Positions 1 to 8,983 are shown, counted from the first letter of the stretch. The stretch: 64,000 nucleotides of DNA from Actinomadura graeca (GCF_019175365.1 NZ_CP059572.1:3224001-3288000); one strand, 5' to 3'. A program made the numbers and translations. The notes: generated by a model from the sequence alone, not told the origin.

Positions 1-1
1 C

Positions 2-2473
2 CTCGCACCGAACGGTAAGGCGGCCATCGCCTACCGGGTGGAAGGTTCGGTCTCGCTGGCCAGCGGCGATCCGCTCGGCGACCCCGAGTCGTGGGACCAG
101 GCGATCGAGGCGTGGCTCGGCGAGTGCCGCGCGCACGCGTGGATCCCCGGCGCGGTCAGCGTCGGCGAGCGCGGCGCCCACATCTACCGGCGGCACGGGT
201 TCGACGCCCTGGAGCTCGGCGACGAGGCCATCGTCGACCTCACCGACTTCAACCTCGACGGCCGCGAGATGCGGCAGGTCCGCCAAGCGGTCCGGCGCGT
301 CGAGCGGGCCGGCTACACCGTCCGCATCCGGCGGCACTCGCAGATCCCCGGCTGGGAGATGGGCAAGCTCATCCGCAGCGCCGACGCCTGGCGCGGTGAG
401 GAGACCGAGCGCGGCTTCTCGATGGCCCTCGGCCGCCTCGGCGACCCCACCGACGGCCGCTGCGTGATGGTCGAGGCGTTCGACGCCCAAGGCGAGCTGC
501 GCGGGCTGCTGAGCTTCGTCCCCTGGGGCCGGACGGGCCTGTCGCTGGACCTGATGCGCCGCGACCGCCGCGCCGAGAACGGCCTGAACGAGTACATGGT
601 CGCCAAGCTCGCCGAGAAGGCCGCCGTGGTCGGCGCGCAGCAGCTGTCGCTGAACTTCGCGATGCTGCGCTCGGCGTTCGAGCGCGGCTCGCAGATCGGC
701 GCCGGGCCGGTCGCGCGCGCCTACTACCGGTTCCTGTCGTTCGCGTCGAAGTTCTGGCAGCTGGAGTCGCTGTACCTGGCCAACGCCAAGTACCTGCCGC
801 ACTGGCGGCCCCGGTTCATCTGCTACCAGCATGGGCGCCACCTCGTCCGGCTCGGGCTCGCCTACGCGCGCGCCGAGGGGTTCCTGCCGAGCTTCAACCG
901 CCCCAAGCTGGACCGCGCGGCCGCCATGGTCCCGTCCACGGACCTGGTCGAGCGGATCAAGGAGATCGAGGAGGCCGCCGACGCGGCCCGCGCGCCGCAG
1001 CGCCGGCTGTCGGAGCAGGAGCGGGTCCGGCACGCGAAGCTGGAGCAGATCCGCGCCTGCGGCATGGACCCCTACCCGCTGTCGTTCGAGCGCACCGACT
1101 TCGCGTCCGGGATCCGCGAGCGCTTCCCCGGGCTGCCGCCCGACACCCGCACCGGCGAGCACGTCGCCATCGCCGGGCGTGTCGTGCTGGCCCGCGAGCA
1201 CGGCCGGCTGATCTTCGTCACGCTGCGGGACGAGACCGCCGACCTCCAGGTCATGCTGACCTCCGACGCGCTCGGCGCCCCGTCGCTGCGCCACTGGAAG
1301 TCGCTGATCGACCTCGGCGACCAGGTGGGCGTGTCGGGCGAGGTCGTCACGTCCCGGCGCGGCGAGCTGTCGGTGCTGGCCGACGCCTGGCGGCTCACCG
1401 CCAAGTGCCTGCGGCCGCTGCCGAACAAGCGCGCCGGGCTGTCGGACCCCGAGGCCCGCGTCCGGCAGCGCTACGTCGACTTCATCGTCAACGACGACGC
1501 GCGCCGGATGCTGCGCATGCGCGGCGACGCGGTGGCCGCCGTCCGCGACGCGCTGCGCGCCCGCGGCTACCTCGAAGTCGAGACGCCGATGCTCCAGCCC
1601 ATCCACGGCGGCGCCGCCGCCCGCCCGTTCACCACCCGCATCAACGCCTACAACATGCAGCTGTACCTGCGGATCGCCCCGGAGCTGTACCTCAAGCGGC
1701 TGCTGGTCGGCGGCGTCGGCCGGGTGTTCGAGCTGAACCGCAACTTCCGCAACGAGGGCGTGTCGCACAAGCACAACCCCGAGTTCACGATGCTGGAGGC
1801 GTACGAGCCGTACGGCGACTACGACACGATGGCCGGCCTCACCCGCTCCCTGGTCCTGGACGCCGCGCGCGCGGCGCTCGGCACCACGGTCCTCGTCCGC
1901 GACGGCGTCGAGTACGACCTCGCGCGGCCCTGGGAGGAGATCACCGTCTACGAGTCGGTCTCCAAGGCCCTCGGCGAGGAGGTCACCCCCGACACCCCCG
2001 CCGCGACGGTGCGCGGCCTCGCCGACCGCGCCGGGCTGAACACCGACCCCGCGTGGGGGCAGGGCAGGCTCGTCCAAGAGCTGTTCGAGGCGCTGGTCGA
2101 GGAACGGCTGATGGCCCCGACGTTCGTCCGCGACTACCCGGCCGAGACCTCGCCGCTCACCCGCCCGCACCGCGACGACCCCCGGCTGGCCGAGAAGTGG
2201 GACCTCATCGTCTTCGGCCTGGAGCTGGGCACCGCCTACTCCGAGCTGATCGACCCGATCATGCAACGTCAGCGCCTCACCGAGCAGTCGCTCCAGGCGG
2301 CCGGCGGCGACCCCGAGGCCATGGAACTGGACGAGGACTTCCTGCGCGCACTCGAATACGCCATGCCCCCCGCGGGCGGCATGGGCATGGGCATCGACCG
2401 GCTCCTGATCACCCTCACCGGCCGCAGCATCCGCGAGACCATCCCCTTCCCCCTAGTCCGTCCAGGGTCCTAG
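2..2473 (+). CDS. lysX: Bifunctional lysylphosphatidylglycerol synthetase / lysyl-tRNA synthetase LysX (5' partial)
   Basis: The protein charges lysine onto tRNA and transfers it to phosphatidylglycerol in the membrane, which reduces sensitivity to cationic peptides. The reading frame is open to the first base: the codons before the GTG at 38 read NGKAAIAYRV, which belongs to the conserved DUF2156 transferase domain, so that GTG is internal and the membrane-spanning N-terminus lies upstream of the window. Visible order: DUF2156 domain (about the first 280 residues), a charged linker, an OB-fold anticodon-type domain (GEHVAIAGRVV to the PLPNKRAGLSDPE block), then a class II synthetase core with motif 2 (FRNEGVSHKHNPEFTMLEAY) and motif 3 (GMGMGIDRLLITLTG). 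The ending IPFPLVRP is the normal LysS C-terminus. The two-domain fusion is the actinobacterial LysX type rather than free-standing LysS. Confidence 0.95.
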   Translation, partial: LAPNGKAAIAYRVEGSVSLASGDPLGDPESWDQAIEAWLGECRAHAWIPGAVSVGERGAHIYRRHGFDALELGDEAIVDLTDFNLDGREMRQVRQAVRRVERAGYTVRIRRHSQIPGWEMGKLIRSADAWRGEETERGFSMALGRLGDPTDGRCVMVEAFDAQGELRGLLSFVPWGRTGLSLDLMRRDRRAENGLNEYMVAKLAEKAAVVGAQQLSLNFAMLRSAFERGSQIGAGPVARAYYRFLSFASKFWQLESLYLANAKYLPHWRPRFICYQHGRHLVRLGLAYARAEGFLPSFNRPKLDRAAAMVPSTDLVERIKEIEEAADAARAPQRRLSEQERVRHAKLEQIRACGMDPYPLSFERTDFASGIRERFPGLPPDTRTGEHVAIAGRVVLAREHGRLIFVTLRDETADLQVMLTSDALGAPSLRHWKSLIDLGDQVGVSGEVVTSRRGELSVLADAWRLTAKCLRPLPNKRAGLSDPEARVRQRYVDFIVNDDARRMLRMRGDAVAAVRDALRARGYLEVETPMLQPIHGGAAARPFTTRINAYNMQLYLRIAPELYLKRLLVGGVGRVFELNRNFRNEGVSHKHNPEFTMLEAYEPYGDYDTMAGLTRSLVLDAARAALGTTVLVRDGVEYDLARPWEEITVYESVSKALGEEVTPDTPAATVRGLADRAGLNTDPAWGQGRLVQELFEALVEERLMAPTFVRDYPAETSPLTRPHRDDPRLAEKWDLIVFGLELGTAYSELIDPIMQRQRLTEQSLQAAGGDPEAMELDEDFLRALEYAMPPAGGMGMGIDRLLITLTGRSIRETIPFPLVRPGS

Positions 2474-2480
2474 TTTTTTT

Positions 2481-2686
2481 GCAGTGCCCTTGGCGTCGGG
2501 CGCTGGAGCGCCCTCCTTCAACGGGCACCGCGGCGATCGCTGCATCGCTCCGAACTCGCCCTAGAGGGCTCGCTTCGCGATCAGGTTCTCGCTTCGCTCG
2601 AACCTGCCTTCGGACGCGATCGCAACGCTCGGGTCGTTGGCTGGGGCATGGACGGGTGATTGGTCGCTTGGGCGTTAGGGCACTGC
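2481..2686. repeat. 206-bp structured intergenic element bounded by perfect 10-bp inverted repeats
   Basis: GCAGTGCCCT at 2481-2490 is answered by AGGGCACTGC at 2677-2686. The interval fits exactly between two convergent genes, 8 bp after the lysX stop (with a run of seven T at 2474-2480) and 4 bp before the stop of the minus-strand gene. Inside are further stems: GGGCGC/GCGCCC at 2498-2513 and CAGGTTC/GAACCTG at 2582-2606 around a TCGCTTCGCTC loop. It does not look coding. It may be a bidirectional terminator or a copy of a dispersed MITE-like repeat; no target-site duplication is obvious. Confidence 0.6.
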
Positions 2687-2689
2687 GAT

Positions 2690-3214
2690 TTACACAACTC
2701 GATAGCCCTGGTCGGCTAGCCAGTGGCGGGCGAGGCCGCGGCGGGCCTCTTCGTCTTCGGGGAGGTCGCGGCCGGGGGGGATGGGGAGCCAGCGGGACGG
2801 GTCGTAGACCTCGGCGGCGGGTTCATCGGCCAGGTCCCCGATGTGCAGGACGTCGCCGTGGACGAGGTCGAGGACGTGCGGCTCGGTGTCCTCCAGCGCG
2901 GCGGCGATCGCGCCGAGGTCGGCGGGCAGGGGCGGCAGGGCGGCGGCGCGTGGTGTGCCGAGCGCCGCCGCGAGGTCGGCGGCCAGTTCCGCGTCGCCCG
3001 GCGCGTCCCGGGCGTCCAGCTCGGCGAGGCACTCCTCGGCCCGTTCGCGCGCGGCGGCCCGTCCCTCGGCGAGGGCGGCGGCGAGCACGTCGCCCGCGTA
3101 TTGGAGCACCGGCCCGAGCGGGCGGTCGCCGAGCGCCGCCAGGCCGCCGGAGCCGTCGCGGAGGTGTGCGGCGGCGCGCAGCCGCGCCAGATCGTCCTCG
3201 CCCCACCCGGTCAC
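2690..3214 (-). CDS. Hypothetical protein
   Basis: A 174-residue acidic, alanine/leucine-rich protein that I do not recognise. The GTG at 3214 is preferred over a TTG 13 codons upstream because AAAGGA lies 6 bases before it. The protein appears helical for its first 120 residues and ends in a proline-rich segment and HWLADQGYRVV. No signal peptide, membrane segment or catalytic motif is evident. It is convergent with lysX and directly downstream of the TetR gene on the same strand (49-bp gap), so the two may be co-transcribed. Confidence 0.7.
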   Translation of the reverse strand: MTGWGEDDLARLRAAAHLRDGSGGLAALGDRPLGPVLQYAGDVLAAALAEGRAAARERAEECLAELDARDAPGDAELAADLAAALGTPRAAALPPLPADLGAIAAALEDTEPHVLDLVHGDVLHIGDLADEPAAEVYDPSRWLPIPPGRDLPEDEEARRGLARHWLADQGYRVV

Positions 3215-3263
3215 AGGGTCCTTTGTACAGAGCGGCCGGACGATCCGGGCCAAGTGGAGGAAA

Positions 3264-3839
3264 TCACCGCGCGCGGCTGACGAGACCCTCCATCACGACG
3301 TCGAAGAGGTGCTCGTGCCTGAGCCCGATGGACGGGGCCACGTCGGCGATCGAGGCGAGCGCGCTGAACAGCGCGAACAGGTCGGTGCCATCGACGTCGG
3401 GACGGATGCGCCCGGCCTGCTGCGCGCGTGCCAGCAGCCGTCCGCCGGCGTCCCGCATCGCGACGCACGAGGCGTGCAGCGAGGACCGGCCGTCCTCCAG
3501 GGTGGCGATCATGGAGGCGGCGAGGCCCCGGTAGGTGGCGGCGCCCTCGGCGAAGGCGCGCAGCCATTCCGTCAGCGCCTCGGCGGGCGGGTGGGACGCC
3601 TCCAGCGCGGCGGCGTGCGCGGCGAGCCGGTCGAACCTGCCGCCGAGCAGCGCCTCCAGCAGTTCCTCGCGTGTCGCGAAGTGCCGGTAGAGCGTCCCCA
3701 TGCCCACCTCGGCACGGCGGGCGATGTCGCGCAGCGACGCCTGGGTGCCCTGCTCCTCGATGACCGTCCTCGCCACGTCGAGGATGCGGGCCCGGTTCCG
3801 CTGGGCGTCGGCCCGCAGGGCACGGGGAGCTTCGGTCAT
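3264..3839 (-). CDS. TetR/AcrR family transcriptional regulator
   Basis: A 191-residue regulator of standard length. Residues 15-60 form the TetR helix-turn-helix: the RILDVARTVIEEQGTQASLR helix block is followed by DIARRAEVGMGTLYRHFATR. The C-terminal ligand domain resembles the SbtR-type family, with long helices and the ending LFDVVMEGLVSRAR. The ligand cannot be predicted. The gene is flanked by an unknown protein downstream and an AlkZ-like winged-helix gene upstream, all on the minus strand. It may regulate either neighbour; the palindrome at 5015-5044 is a candidate site but the link is only positional. Confidence 0.9.
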   Translation of the reverse strand: MTEAPRALRADAQRNRARILDVARTVIEEQGTQASLRDIARRAEVGMGTLYRHFATREELLEALLGGRFDRLAAHAAALEASHPPAEALTEWLRAFAEGAATYRGLAASMIATLEDGRSSLHASCVAMRDAGGRLLARAQQAGRIRPDVDGTDLFALFSALASIADVAPSIGLRHEHLFDVVMEGLVSRAR

Positions 3840-3891
3840 CCCCCGATCCTAGAGCGTGCGGTCCGGAACAGGGCTCCGGTTGCCGTCCGCC

Positions 3892-4989
3892 TCACTCCGG
3901 GACGGTGATGCGGACGGCGTGCACGGCGCCCGGGGCGGCGAAGTCCAGCAGGCGGGCGGCCTCCTCCTCGGCCTCCGAGGCGTCCGGGAGGGGCTCGAAC
4001 AGCTCGATCGCCAGCTCGGCGCGGCCCTCCTCGCGGTCGTGCCGGAGCTTCCAGACGCCGTGGACGCGGCCGTCGACCAGCAGGGTCGCCTTGACCCACG
4101 CGCCGACGCAGACGGCCTTGCGCCGCTCGCCGGTCATCAGGCGCGTGCGGTCGGCGTAGGCGAGGAGGAGGTTGTCCAGGTCGGGCAGGAAACGGACGGG
4201 CGCGGGCACATCGCCGGAGGGCAGCGGCATCCCGGGCACGTCGAACAGCTCGGTGCCGTTCTCGTCCCGGAACACGTCGAGGCCGGGGCGGAGCCGCTCG
4301 AAGTCGGCGTCCATCCGCCGCAGCCCCGACCACGCCTGGAAGTCCTTGACCGAGGCGGGCCCGAACGCGGCCAGGTACCGGTGGATCAGCCGGTCGGGGC
4401 CCGGGTCCTCCTCAAGCGGCCTGCCGATCCAGTCCTCCGCCAGCGCGAAGGGCGTGGCGCCCCGGGTGTTCCACGTCCCGCTGGGCGGCGGGTGGACGAC
4501 CGGCACGAGTGCCTGCGACGACCAGCCGAGGGCCTGCGGGTCGCGGCCGGGCCACCGCTCGGCGAGGGCCCGCGCGAGCTGCGGACGGGTGAGCGTCCGG
4601 CCGTCGAGGAGCGTGCGGGCCTCGGCGGCCAGCTCGTCCAGGTCCCAGTCGCCGGTGACGCGGCCGAACGCCGCCTGGCGCCCGGCCAGCAGGCTCTCCC
4701 GGACGAGCGGCCGGATGTGCAGGAAGTCGTCGGCCGCCGCCATGTGCTGGGTGCCCCGCAGCAGCGACGAGCGGACGACGGAGCGGTCATCGAGGAGGTC
4801 GGTGAGGTCCTGCTGCCGGAAGTCCGCGAGACGCGCCCAGAGGGCGAGATAGGGCAGGTTCGGGTCCTGCGCCTGGAGGGCGACGAGACGTCCCACCGCC
4901 TGGAGGGCGGACATGCCGGAGCGGGCCAGCAGCAGCTGCCGCTCCAGCGTGGCGCGGTTGAGCGTGCGGCGGTCGAGGGTGCGCGCCAT
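3892..4989 (-). CDS. Winged-helix DNA-binding protein, AlkZ-like (HTH_42)
   Basis: This 365-residue protein matches the large actinobacterial family of winged-helix proteins related to the DNA glycosylase AlkZ, which unhooks interstrand crosslinks in Streptomyces. Diagnostic features are the N-terminal DRRTLNRATLERQLLLAR, the VGRLVALQAQDPNLPYLALW signature, GTQHMAAADDFLHIRPL and the middle block DFQAWSGL. Most genomes carry many paralogues of unproven activity, so a glycosylase role is only inferred. The start is the ATG at 4989 because GGAGGAA lies five bases before it; an in-frame ATG five codons earlier has no ribosome site. The upstream region holds a perfect inverted repeat. Confidence 0.8.
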   Translation of the reverse strand: MARTLDRRTLNRATLERQLLLARSGMSALQAVGRLVALQAQDPNLPYLALWARLADFRQQDLTDLLDDRSVVRSSLLRGTQHMAAADDFLHIRPLVRESLLAGRQAAFGRVTGDWDLDELAAEARTLLDGRTLTRPQLARALAERWPGRDPQALGWSSQALVPVVHPPPSGTWNTRGATPFALAEDWIGRPLEEDPGPDRLIHRYLAAFGPASVKDFQAWSGLRRMDADFERLRPGLDVFRDENGTELFDVPGMPLPSGDVPAPVRFLPDLDNLLLAYADRTRLMTGERRKAVCVGAWVKATLLVDGRVHGVWKLRHDREEGRAELAIELFEPLPDASEAEEEAARLLDFAAPGAVHAVRITVPE

Positions 4990-5014
4990 GGTTCCTCCGA
5001 GCATGGGAACAAAT

Positions 5015-5044
5015 CGTTCCGTTCCATGGTATCCGAACGGAACG
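5015..5044. promoter_or_regulatory. Perfect 10-bp inverted repeat (operator or terminator)
   Basis: CGTTCCGTTC at 5015-5024 and GAACGGAACG at 5035-5044 are separated by 10 bases. The repeat lies between the stop of the large upstream gene (10 bp away) and the start of the AlkZ-like gene, both on the minus strand. It can therefore fold as a hairpin terminator for the first or serve as a dimeric-regulator operator for the second. Each arm is itself a repeat of GTTCC/GGAAC, which favours protein binding. Confidence 0.5.
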
Positions 5045-5054
5045 GATCATTCCA

Positions 5055-8000
5055 CTAGGAGCCCTCCCGGTACGCCTCCACGGCGTAGCGGAGCCGGGCG
5101 CCGACCAGGAGCGCCTCGTCCGGCGGGCAGGCCAGCAGCCGCCGCGCCAGCTCCACGATCTGCTCGTCGGTCAGGTCGGGCTCGCGCGCGGCGATCCGCG
5201 CCACCAGCTCGACCAGCTCGGACCGCTTGTAGCCGACGATCGAGCGTCCGCGCCGCACCTGGAACGGGGCGGCGTCCGTCGCCACCTCGGCCACGGCCAC
5301 CGCCTCGTGCGGGGCCTCCTCGCCGGCCGGTTCGGAGACCGCCACAGGGGCCTGCTCGGGGATCGGCTCAGGAACCGGCTCGGGCACCGGCTCGGGACGT
5401 GCCTCGGGCGCGGGACGCGGCTCGGGGACGTCCGGCTCGGGCATCCGCGGGGCGGGTGCCCGCGGCTCGGGGGCGGACGGCCCGGCGGTCTCCGGTTCCG
5501 AGGTCAGGAACCTGAACAGCGGTGTCGTGGGGGTCAGGCGGCCGCGCAGGGTGGGCGGCAGCGGGGTCGCGGGGACGGGCCCCTCCGGCTCGGGCAGGTC
5601 CGGGCCGGACGGGCCGACGAGGATCAGCCGGGGCGCCAGCCAAAGCAGGAACAGGCCCTCGGCGCCCGCGCCGTGCTCGCCGTCCACGATGACGACGTCG
5701 AACGAGCCGGGACGCGGCGGCAGCGCCTCCGGGACGCGCCAGAGCGGCAGGATCCACCCCGGGACGATCTCGGACGGCGCGGACGACGGCGCGCCCGGCG
5801 GCAGCGCCGCCAGCGCCGCGTTCCAGGCGCGGGCGGACGCCAGCTCGTCCTGGACGGCGCGCAGCCGGGCCTCGGCGTCCGCGAGCGACGCGCTCAGCCG
5901 CTCCTCGGCCGGGGACGGCACGGTCTCGGCGAGCCGCCCCGACGCGCGGGCCCACGCCCACGCCTCGTCCCAGCGCTTCGTCCGGCTGCGCCAGGCGTCG
6001 TCGCCGTCGGTCGCGGCGAGCAGGTTCGCGAGGTCGGGGTGGACGGCGCGGACCCGTGCCAGCAGCTCCTCGCAGCGCAGTTGCAGCGACCGCTCGTGCC
6101 GTGCCTCGGCGAGCGCGCCGAGGCACCGGCCGTAGGCGGCGGCGTCCCGGGCGTCGATGGCGGCGAGCGCCGCCTCCAGCTCCGGCGGGTCGTCGGCGCC
6201 GGCCGGGCCGATGGAGTCGCGCAGCGCGTCGAGGTCGGCGGCGGCGCGGTTCACGCCGAGGCCCTCCAGCGCCCCGTCCAGCGCGGACACGTACCCGTGC
6301 CACTGGAGCGGATGGTTGAGCGGGACGGCCATGCCGGAGCGGTCGAGGAGGTCCACGGTCTCGTTCACCGCGGGCATCGCGTCGCGGACGCGGCCGAGGC
6401 GCGCGTGCGCGCGGACGAACCGGGCGAGGCGGTCGGCGGGCGGCGGGTCGGCCGGGAACGAGATCCCGGCGGCCTCCCACACGTACTGGAGCTCCTGGCA
6501 CGTCATCCGGATCATCAGCTCGGTGAAGACCAGGTCGAGAAGCTCGGGCGTGGTCGGCGGCGCGCCGTCCACGGTGGCGCCGCCCAGCAGCACCTCGGCC
6601 TGCCGCTGGGCCGCCGACCGCAGCGGCCCGCGCTTGAGGCTGCCGCCGTCGGCGAGGTAGGCGCGCAGGTCCTGGGCGATGCCCGCGAGCTTGCGCAGGT
6701 GCAGCTCGCCGGGCGGCAGCTCGATCCGGCGGTCCGCCATGCCCGCGGCGGCGCGCTCGGCCCACCGCGCCCGCGGCGCCATCTCCGCGACCCGCGTCCA
6801 GACGAGCGGGCGCCGGTGGGCGAGGGCGTCACCGAAGGCGCGGACGGCGAGGTCGGCGGGGTTCCAGCCGCCGGGGTGCCCGTCCAGCCCGAGGTCGCGC
6901 AGCGCCGCGGCGACGACGGAGGCGGCCCCGTCGAGCCGGGCGAGCAGCGCGGGGTCGCGTTCCCGCAGCCGCCGGGACAGGTCGGTCTCCGACCGCGCGG
7001 CGCGCTCGGACGCGACGGCCTCCGCCTCGATCAGCGTGCGCACGTACGCGGCGCTCGGCAGCGCGCCGGGGTCGACGTCGCGCCGCTCGCCGTGGACCTT
7101 GCGGGCGGGCGTCTCCTCGGCGAGCAGCACGACCAGCTCCGCCGCCTCGGCCCGGGAGATCGGCGGTCCCGGCGGCAGCCCGGGGCGGACGGGCATCCAC
7201 GACATCTCGGGGGCCTCGGCGCGCAGCCGCCGGGCCAGCTCGCCGAGCCCGCCGCGGTAGCCGGAGCCGAGGTCGGTGGCGCCGCTCTCCTCGGCGTCCC
7301 GGAGCCGTTCGCGCAGCCCGGCGGCCTCCAGCTCGGCCGCCTGCTCCCGCTCGGCGAGCGCGGCGACGCGTGCCCGCTCGCGGGACGGGTCGTGGGCGGC
7401 CGCGCGGGCGAGGACGGCGGTGGCGGCCTCCCCCGCCGCGGCGGGGTCGGCGACCGTGAGGCCGGCGAGCCCCGGCGGCAGCGCCGCGCGCAGCGCCTCC
7501 GACGCCGCCGTGCCGGACGTGGCGACCAGCACCCGCATCCCGCGGACGAGGACGGCCGCGAGGAAGTCGCGGGCGGTGTGCGGCGCCGCCTCCTCGACGT
7601 GCCGGACGTGCTGCCCGCCGCCCCGGGCGATGAACCGGGCCAGGCCCTCGGGGACGGGCGTCCCGTTGGCGAGCATGCCGATCATCTCGGTGTTGACGCC
7701 GGCGACGGCCGCCCGTCCGGGCGGGCGGACGACGAGCGCGGGCGCGAGCCGCACGCGGGGCACCGGCGGGAGGGACGCGCCGGGGTCGAAGGCCCAGTCC
7801 TCCCGGTACGCGGCGCCCTCGGCCGGGCCCGGAGCGGGGTTCCCGTCCGGGTCGGGGGCCATGGTGGACGCGATGGCGAACGAGCACCACTTGCGCAGGA
7901 CGTCGCCGACCGAGGCGTTCAGCCCGAAGCCCTGACCGGCCTGCACCGCGTCGGAGACCCAGCCGACGGGCCTGAACTCGGGGCGGTGTGCCAGCAGCTC

Positions 8001-8471
8001 GCGGTCGCGCAGGGTCGTGTGCCCGGCGAGGACGACGTCGACGCGCTCGGTCCGCTCGTCCACCACGATGCGGACGGGCGTGTGGAGCAGGTGGTCGTGG
8101 ACGGGCGCGCCGTCCCCGGGGCGCCACGCGAGCAGCCCCGCGGCGAGGACCACCTCGTGGCCGCGCTCGGGGGCCTGCTCGGCGAGGTCGCGCAGGAGCC
8201 GGTACCAGTGCCGCAGCCCGAGCCAGCCGTCGAACTCCTCCAGCACGCCCGGGGGCGCCAGCGGGATGACCGGGACGCTGAACAGGACGTCGCCGGGTCC
8301 CGCGTCGGCCTCCACGTAGACGTCGCCGGGCAGCCCGGCGAGCCAGTGGACCTGGTCGTGCCCGTCCAGGTTCCGTGCGGGGCGCCGCCGCGCCCGCGCC
8401 AGGTCGCGCAGGTACCCGAGCAGGCGGGCCGCCCGCTCGGCCTGCTCCGCGCCCGGGCCCTCGTCCGGCAC
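5055..8471 (-). CDS. Large degenerate superfamily 1 helicase-like protein (catalytic motifs lost)
   Basis: An 1138-residue protein. The GTG at 8471 is chosen because GAAGGAG precedes it by five bases; an upstream GTG at 8519 has no such site. The general plan follows the actinobacterial DNA2/NAM7-type helicases: an N-terminal accessory region, an ATPase start near residue 285, a long helical insertion, a Walker B region near residue 923 (FDVVIVDGEHG, then LILVGPSGPD) and the ending VGYKRSELVELVARI. The expected GPPGTGKT is replaced by a GGGQHVRHVEEA-type stretch and the DEAS box by DGEH, so ATP hydrolysis seems impossible. A Pro-Glu repeat tract (PEPVPEPVPEPIPEQ) precedes the C-terminal domain. 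Role unknown; perhaps a structural pseudo-helicase. Confidence 0.6.
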   Translation of the reverse strand: MPDEGPGAEQAERAARLLGYLRDLARARRRPARNLDGHDQVHWLAGLPGDVYVEADAGPGDVLFSVPVIPLAPPGVLEEFDGWLGLRHWYRLLRDLAEQAPERGHEVVLAAGLLAWRPGDGAPVHDHLLHTPVRIVVDERTERVDVVLAGHTTLRDRELLAHRPEFRPVGWVSDAVQAGQGFGLNASVGDVLRKWCSFAIASTMAPDPDGNPAPGPAEGAAYREDWAFDPGASLPPVPRVRLAPALVVRPPGRAAVAGVNTEMIGMLANGTPVPEGLARFIARGGGQHVRHVEEAAPHTARDFLAAVLVRGMRVLVATSGTAASEALRAALPPGLAGLTVADPAAAGEAATAVLARAAAHDPSRERARVAALAEREQAAELEAAGLRERLRDAEESGATDLGSGYRGGLGELARRLRAEAPEMSWMPVRPGLPPGPPISRAEAAELVVLLAEETPARKVHGERRDVDPGALPSAAYVRTLIEAEAVASERAARSETDLSRRLRERDPALLARLDGAASVVAAALRDLGLDGHPGGWNPADLAVRAFGDALAHRRPLVWTRVAEMAPRARWAERAAAGMADRRIELPPGELHLRKLAGIAQDLRAYLADGGSLKRGPLRSAAQRQAEVLLGGATVDGAPPTTPELLDLVFTELMIRMTCQELQYVWEAAGISFPADPPPADRLARFVRAHARLGRVRDAMPAVNETVDLLDRSGMAVPLNHPLQWHGYVSALDGALEGLGVNRAAADLDALRDSIGPAGADDPPELEAALAAIDARDAAAYGRCLGALAEARHERSLQLRCEELLARVRAVHPDLANLLAATDGDDAWRSRTKRWDEAWAWARASGRLAETVPSPAEERLSASLADAEARLRAVQDELASARAWNAALAALPPGAPSSAPSEIVPGWILPLWRVPEALPPRPGSFDVVIVDGEHGAGAEGLFLLWLAPRLILVGPSGPDLPEPEGPVPATPLPPTLRGRLTPTTPLFRFLTSEPETAGPSAPEPRAPAPRMPEPDVPEPRPAPEARPEPVPEPVPEPIPEQAPVAVSEPAGEEAPHEAVAVAEVATDAAPFQVRRGRSIVGYKRSELVELVARIAAREPDLTDEQIVELARRLLACPPDEALLVGARLRYAVEAYREGS

Positions 8472-8622
8472 CGCGGCTCCTTCCCTCCCGCTGGGAACGG
8501 TGGTGCCCCGATCTAACACCCCAGGACGGGCCCGGCCAAGGGTTTGCGGTGATCATGCCGTGGTGGCGGGGCGGCGGACGCCGCCCCGGCCGCCGTGGCG
8601 GGTGTCATTCGCCAGGTACCGG

Positions 8623-8826
8623 TCAGTGGGTGCGGGCCACGTAGCGATCCTCGCTGGGCAGCATCACCCACAGCACCAGGTAGATCACGAACTGCGGGCC
8701 GGGCAGCAGGCAGGACAGCAGGGCCAGGAGCCGGACCGTCCAGGGGGCCATGCCGAACCGGCGTGCGAGCCCGGCGCAGACACCCGCGATGATCCGGCCT
8801 TCGCGCGGACGGTAGAGGCCGTTCAT
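8623..8826 (-). CDS. PspC-domain membrane protein
   Basis: A 67-residue PspC domain protein: MNGLYRPREGRIIAGVCAGL is the hallmark start, followed by RFGMAPWTVRLL and one hydrophobic segment of about 25 residues. The family is associated with envelope-stress sensing at the inner membrane. The ATG at 8826 is favoured over longer starts because the domain begins at residue 2 and a GGGGAG lies about nine bases upstream. It stands alone, with GC-rich hairpins both up- and downstream. Confidence 0.88.
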   Translation of the reverse strand: MNGLYRPREGRIIAGVCAGLARRFGMAPWTVRLLALLSCLLPGPQFVIYLVLWVMLPSEDRYVARTH

Positions 8827-8949
8827 GATTTCTTCTCCCCGAGAGGTCGGGCGGCACGTGCCGTGCCGCGTGACGTGACCGCGGTCCCGCGGCCACATAC
8901 CCCACGGTACGAATCGGACACCACACCCCACATCGGCCGTTCGTCCCGT

Positions 8950-8968
8950 CCCGGAGCCCTACTCCGGG
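8950..8968 (-). terminator. Hairpin downstream of the HAD gene
   Basis: CCCGGAG (8950-8956) and CTCCGGG (8962-8968) form a perfect 7-bp stem with a 5-base loop, starting 15 bases after the HAD gene's stop on the minus strand. A smaller AGGGG/CCCCT stem (8972-8984) overlaps the stop itself. There is no T-tract, as is common for actinobacterial terminators. Confidence 0.5.
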
Positions 8969-8983
8969 ATTAGGGGATGCCCC

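Noticed and set aside
38-40. GTG at 38 as the start of the lysX gene
   Set aside because: The frame is open to base 2 and upstream codons encode conserved DUF2156 residues, so the gene is truncated by the window edge.
5307-8516. Long plus-strand open frame opposite the helicase-like gene
   Set aside because: Antisense shadow: its codons are rich in Arg/Gly/Val with no family motifs, and the minus-strand frame has ribosome site and recognisable segments.
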